Assembly (NCBI RefSeq): GCF_014643375.1
Contig: NZ_BMJJ01000014.1
Coordinates: 1-64,000 of the forward strand
Direction: 5' to 3'
DNA: 64,000 nt
Origin: Aureimonas glaciei
GTDB lineage: Bacteria > Pseudomonadota > Alphaproteobacteria > Rhizobiales > Rhizobiaceae
Part shown: piece by piece, positions 61,495-64,000 of the stretch
Layout: every line of letters starts with the position of its first letter
Position numbering within the stretch: position 1 is the stretch's first letter
The notes under the pieces: generated by a model
What the model was told of the DNA's origin: nothing
What the model saw: the letters and a program-made list of their open reading frames with translations, nothing else
The model's database searches: none
Program-made: the position numbers and the translations under genes

Positions 61495-63132
61495 TCACCG
61501 AACGGCAATCTGCACCTCCATCTGGAAGACGGCCTTCTCAAAGTCGCTCACCAGCGCCTCGACCTGAACGTTCCAGGTGCCGCAAAGCGGAAGGTCGACC
61601 ATACCTGAAGCACCGCGGCCAGTGACGACCTCCAGAGGCCGTTTCAGGCCTTCGATCCCCGACGAGGGGAGCGACCAGATCGTCGTGAACTCCCGCGCTG
61701 GAACCGTATTCCCGTTCGCGTCGGACATGGCAACCATCACGTGGTGTTTGCCGGGCGCGCCGGGATGCATCGTCATGTCTAGACGTCGCTGACCAGACGT
61801 GGCCGTGGAATGGACTGGGCTGGCGGCAAGAGCCTCTTGTGTCTGTTTCTGAACGGCAAAGGCTCGCGGCGGCGGCGTCTGGCCGAGCATCGAGGTGGCC
61901 ATGACGATTGCGGCTATCACGACGATCTCCGCGACGAGACTGCGCCGCAGGAAGAGCGGCCCCCTTCTTGCAAGGTTCGGCAGAAGCACCAGCCTGTTGA
62001 GCGCAGCCAGCCCGAGCAAGGGGAGAACCAGGCAGATCTTCGCCGCCCACGTCCATCCGTACGCACTGGTCGAAACGGCGTCCGGCCCGCCGATCTGGAG
62101 GAAGCTCAGGAGGAATCCGGCCAGGACCAGAACAACGACAAGGCCGATCGCCAGGCTCGAGAACCGGGCGACCATCCGCACGCCGTCCTCGGAAGACATC
62201 CGAGGAAGCATGATCCACAACGGCCACAAGGATCCCAACCAGAAGGCCGCAGCCACACCGTGGACGTAGACGGCAGGAGCGGCGGCCCAGGCAGGCGGGG
62301 CAATGGCCGCATGGCCTGTCAGTGGAAGCGACGCGAGCGCCAGGAGGCTCCCGCCGCCGACCAGGAGACGGTCGAGCCTGGACAGCCGCTGCGAAAGCCC
62401 GACCGCGAGCAACAGCAGGCCTGCCACTCCCGCGATGGAGCTCCTCAGCAGGGTCGTCCTCGCCCCTGCGGCCCACGCTTCACTTGTCAGCAGTCCAGCA
62501 AGCGGGCGTCCTGTCAGCTGCAGGCCGTTGAGCCCGACCAGCAGCACAAGCGTTGCCGCGGCGGTGGCCGCGAAGGCGAGCAAGCCACGCAGGAGTGGAA
62601 GCGGGACATGTTCGCCCTTGCGCACTAGCAGGACGAACAGGCCGCCTCCGGTCGCGGCCAGCAGGAAGCCGTAGTGTAGCGCACGGACGAAGGCTGGAAC
62701 GAGGTCGAAAACCTTTGCCGCTTCCTGCACCGAAACAGTCGCCGCGCTCGCCCCTACCCCGAAGGAGATGGCGCCCGTGACGGGGTGACCATCGAGCGAG
62801 GTCACGCTGTAGCTGAGGACATAGCTTCCTCGAGCAAGATCAGCCGGTAGCGGCACCCGGATCACGTTGCTGTCGGTCGCGCTGCCTCGCAGCTCCGGCA
62901 GCGGCCCAACCGATCCTGCCAAGCGAAGCTTGACGGGAGCGACTGGCTCGCTGAACCGCAGAACCACCTCGGAAGGTTGGTTCTGAGCGTGGCTGCCGTC
63001 CCTAGGCTGAGACGAGACGAGAACGGCATGCGCCCAAGCGGGCGGCGTCAGCAACGCCATCAGGGTCAGGGCTGCCATCGCAAGTACTATCGCCCTTGCG
63101 AGCGAGCGCACCTGGACGCGGCAGGCTGTCAA
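61495..63132 (-). CDS. CopC-CopD fusion copper transport protein
   Basis: 545 residues. Signal peptide, then a CopC domain (HAVLVSSQPRDGSHAQNQPS, VVLRFSEPV, SYVLSYSVTSLDGHPVTGAI; copper ligands at His1 of the mature form and DGHPV). Eight membrane helices of CopD follow (about 150-430, with LTGHAAIAPP and VYVHGVAAAFWLGSL), and a C-terminal immunoglobulin-like periplasmic part ends the protein (about 450-545). The fusion resembles YcnJ-type copper importers. It overlaps the YcnI-like gene by four bases. Copper supply for NirK and NosZ is a reasonable role. Confidence 0.88.
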   Translation of the reverse strand: MTACRVQVRSLARAIVLAMAALTLMALLTPPAWAHAVLVSSQPRDGSHAQNQPSEVVLRFSEPVAPVKLRLAGSVGPLPELRGSATDSNVIRVPLPADLARGSYVLSYSVTSLDGHPVTGAISFGVGASAATVSVQEAAKVFDLVPAFVRALHYGFLLAATGGGLFVLLVRKGEHVPLPLLRGLLAFAATAAATLVLLVGLNGLQLTGRPLAGLLTSEAWAAGARTTLLRSSIAGVAGLLLLAVGLSQRLSRLDRLLVGGGSLLALASLPLTGHAAIAPPAWAAAPAVYVHGVAAAFWLGSLWPLWIMLPRMSSEDGVRMVARFSSLAIGLVVVLVLAGFLLSFLQIGGPDAVSTSAYGWTWAAKICLVLPLLGLAALNRLVLLPNLARRGPLFLRRSLVAEIVVIAAIVMATSMLGQTPPPRAFAVQKQTQEALAASPVHSTATSGQRRLDMTMHPGAPGKHHVMVAMSDANGNTVPAREFTTIWSLPSSGIEGLKRPLEVVTGRGASGMVDLPLCGTWNVQVEALVSDFEKAVFQMEVQIAVR

Positions 63133-63658
63133 TGGTGGTGCGACGCTGCAGGGGTGATCGTGACCTCGGGCGCCGGCTCCTCGAGGTCATGGGAATCCTG
63201 CCCCTCAGTCGGCACCTCGATCCAGCGTACCGTGGCGCCTTCACATTCCTGCACTATCGGAAACCGGATCACCGTGCCCGATTCGGCCTTGGGCAGCCGC
63301 GCCCTGAACACGAACTCGTCGTACCAGTCGTCGGGAAGCTTGCCTCCGGTCCAGGCGATCTCCCTGACGCCCTCCTTCAGGGTCTGGTCGTAATATTTCA
63401 CGGGCTCGCTGTAGGGTTCGACCTTGGTGGTGAGTTCCCACCCTGCCTTGGGCATGGGCTTCACCGCGATACGCCCTCGGGTATCTGAACCCGGATGGAA
63501 GTGGTTGCGGCGCCCTCGCAGCCGTGGCCGACCTTGAGCACGCCCTTGTAGGTGCTTTCGGACGGCGCTTCCGTCGGCTCTATGGAAACATGCGCCAGCG
63601 CCTGTCCCGTCAACGCCGCCGTCATAGCTGCCGCAGCCAGCAACTTCAGCATTCTCAT
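63129..63658 (-). pseudogene. YcnI-like (DUF1775) copper protein with frameshift
   Basis: Signal peptide and domain start at 63658 (MRMLKLLAAAAMTAALTGQA, then HVSIEPTEAPSESTYKGVLK) with the N-terminal copper-ligand His after cleavage. The frame stops at 63461 within IPEGVSR. The rest of the domain is open in the next frame (VKPMPKAGWELTTKVEPYSE ... GKLPDDWYDEFVFRARLPKA), ending HHH. One missing base near 63470 (expected GVIAVKPMP) joins the two. Either a recent pseudogene or a sequence error. Confidence 0.8.
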
Positions 63659-63734
63659 GATGGAAATCCTTTTCGCTCTTGGCTTCGGGAAACTCCCAAG
63701 GGGGACAGCCAGTCCCCGGGCGTGTCGAGGGAGA

Positions 63735-63757
63735 ACGGCCGGAACCTGTCCGGCCGT
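63735..63757 (-). terminator. Hairpin downstream of nirK
   Basis: ACGGCCGG (63735-63742) pairs with CCGGCCGT (63750-63757). On the minus strand it follows the nirK stop by about 35 bases, with TTCTCCC after the stem, so it is a weak-tailed terminator candidate. Confidence 0.45.
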
Positions 63758-63791
63758 CTTGTCCTTGCCGGGTTCCTGAGGCCGGAGCCCT

Positions 63792-64000
63792 CTATTCCTT
63801 GTGTTCGCCAGGATTGAATGTCTCGTGGTTCTCGTCGCCTTCAACGATCAGGAAGCCGGCAAGCCCGCGCTCGACCCGCGACAGGGCGTGATCGACCAGG
63901 ACGTAGCGTCCGGGAACCTCGACCTTGAGTTCCACGATGGTGGCACCGCCGGCAGGAACCAGAACGGTCTGCACGTCGGTGAGCGGCGGCGAGGTCACCG
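63792..64000 (-). CDS. nirK: Copper nitrite reductase NirK, C-terminal fragment
   Basis: The last 68 or so residues of a protein that continues past the right window edge. VQTVLVPAGGATIVELKVEV followed by PGRYVLVDHALSRVERGL is the end of the second cupredoxin domain of class II NirK, with the type 2 copper histidine in LVDHA, and EGDENHETFNPGEHKE is the tail. NirK reduces nitrite to NO in the periplasm, with pseudoazurin as a usual donor. The start, type 1 site and promoter lie outside the window. Confidence 0.85.
   Translation of the reverse strand, partial: VTSPPLTDVQTVLVPAGGATIVELKVEVPGRYVLVDHALSRVERGLAGFLIVEGDENHETFNPGEHKE

Noticed and set aside
1-64000. CRISPR array, tRNA or rRNA genes
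   Set aside because: No regularly spaced short repeats, and no tRNA-like or rRNA-like segments noticed on reading both strands.

Overview
The window looks like accessory DNA, probably plasmid or genomic-island DNA, of a high-GC alphaproteobacterium, most likely a rhizobial-type denitrifier (Hyphomicrobiales). Evidence: NnrR/NnrS/NnrU, a nosRZDFYLX operon with Tat-dependent NosZ, a norCBQD operon, pseudoazurin, a FixL-like kinase, DUF1127, TfuA and several Crp/Fnr regulators of rhizobial type, interspersed with decayed IS21, IS5 and IS3 elements. No rRNA, tRNA, CRISPR array or replication gene was seen.

Layout. 1-16.4 kb is mixed accessory DNA: an IS21 remnant, an EIIA-Ntr-like protein, a hairpin-rich spacer, two Rnk/GreA-type proteins, a solute-binding lipoprotein, a Nudix hydrolase, transporters, a deaminase, a decayed LysR gene, periplasmic HIU hydrolase, GlcG, FadR and TetR regulators, DUF1127, an orphan TfuA beside lpxK, and an IS5-truncated dehydrogenase pseudogene. 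16.7-19.5 kb holds nnrS, nnrR and pseudoazurin. 20.2-25.9 kb is a signalling block: a FixL-like kinase lacking the heme-ligating histidine, an orphan receiver and a large PAS-GGDEF-EAL protein. 26.5-31.4 kb is norCBQD plus two small membrane ORFs, all leftward. 31.7-33.9 kb holds two more Crp/Fnr regulators. 35.5-46.6 kb is a leftward nosRZDFYLX operon with extreme gene overlap, followed by DUF2946 and PepSY membrane genes. 46.7-52.6 kb has a ferritin-like protein, nnrU, hemN and a rightward four-gene module (DUF2249, polytopic membrane protein, double DUF2249, MIP18-like). 52.7-54.2 kb is a broken IS3 element beside a decayed second copy of one Crp/Fnr gene. 55.2-64 kb carries a DoxX-like/DUF305 fusion, an alcohol dehydrogenase, CBS, UspA, DUF305, cupin, CopC-CopD and a frameshifted YcnI gene, and ends in the C-terminus of a copper nitrite reductase (nirK).

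How it fits together. Nitrite to NO (nirK), NO to N2O (norCB with norQD) and N2O to N2 (nosZ with its copper and electron-supply partners) are all encoded here, with pseudoazurin as a likely electron donor and hemN supplying heme without oxygen. TTGCG-N4-type boxes lie upstream of nnrS, norC, pseudoazurin and hemN, which suggests one NnrR regulon. FNR/FixK-like boxes lie near nosR, two Crp/Fnr genes and the DUF305 fusion. Copper-handling genes are concentrated around nos and nirK. All functional calls are by reading translated sequence, with no database search.
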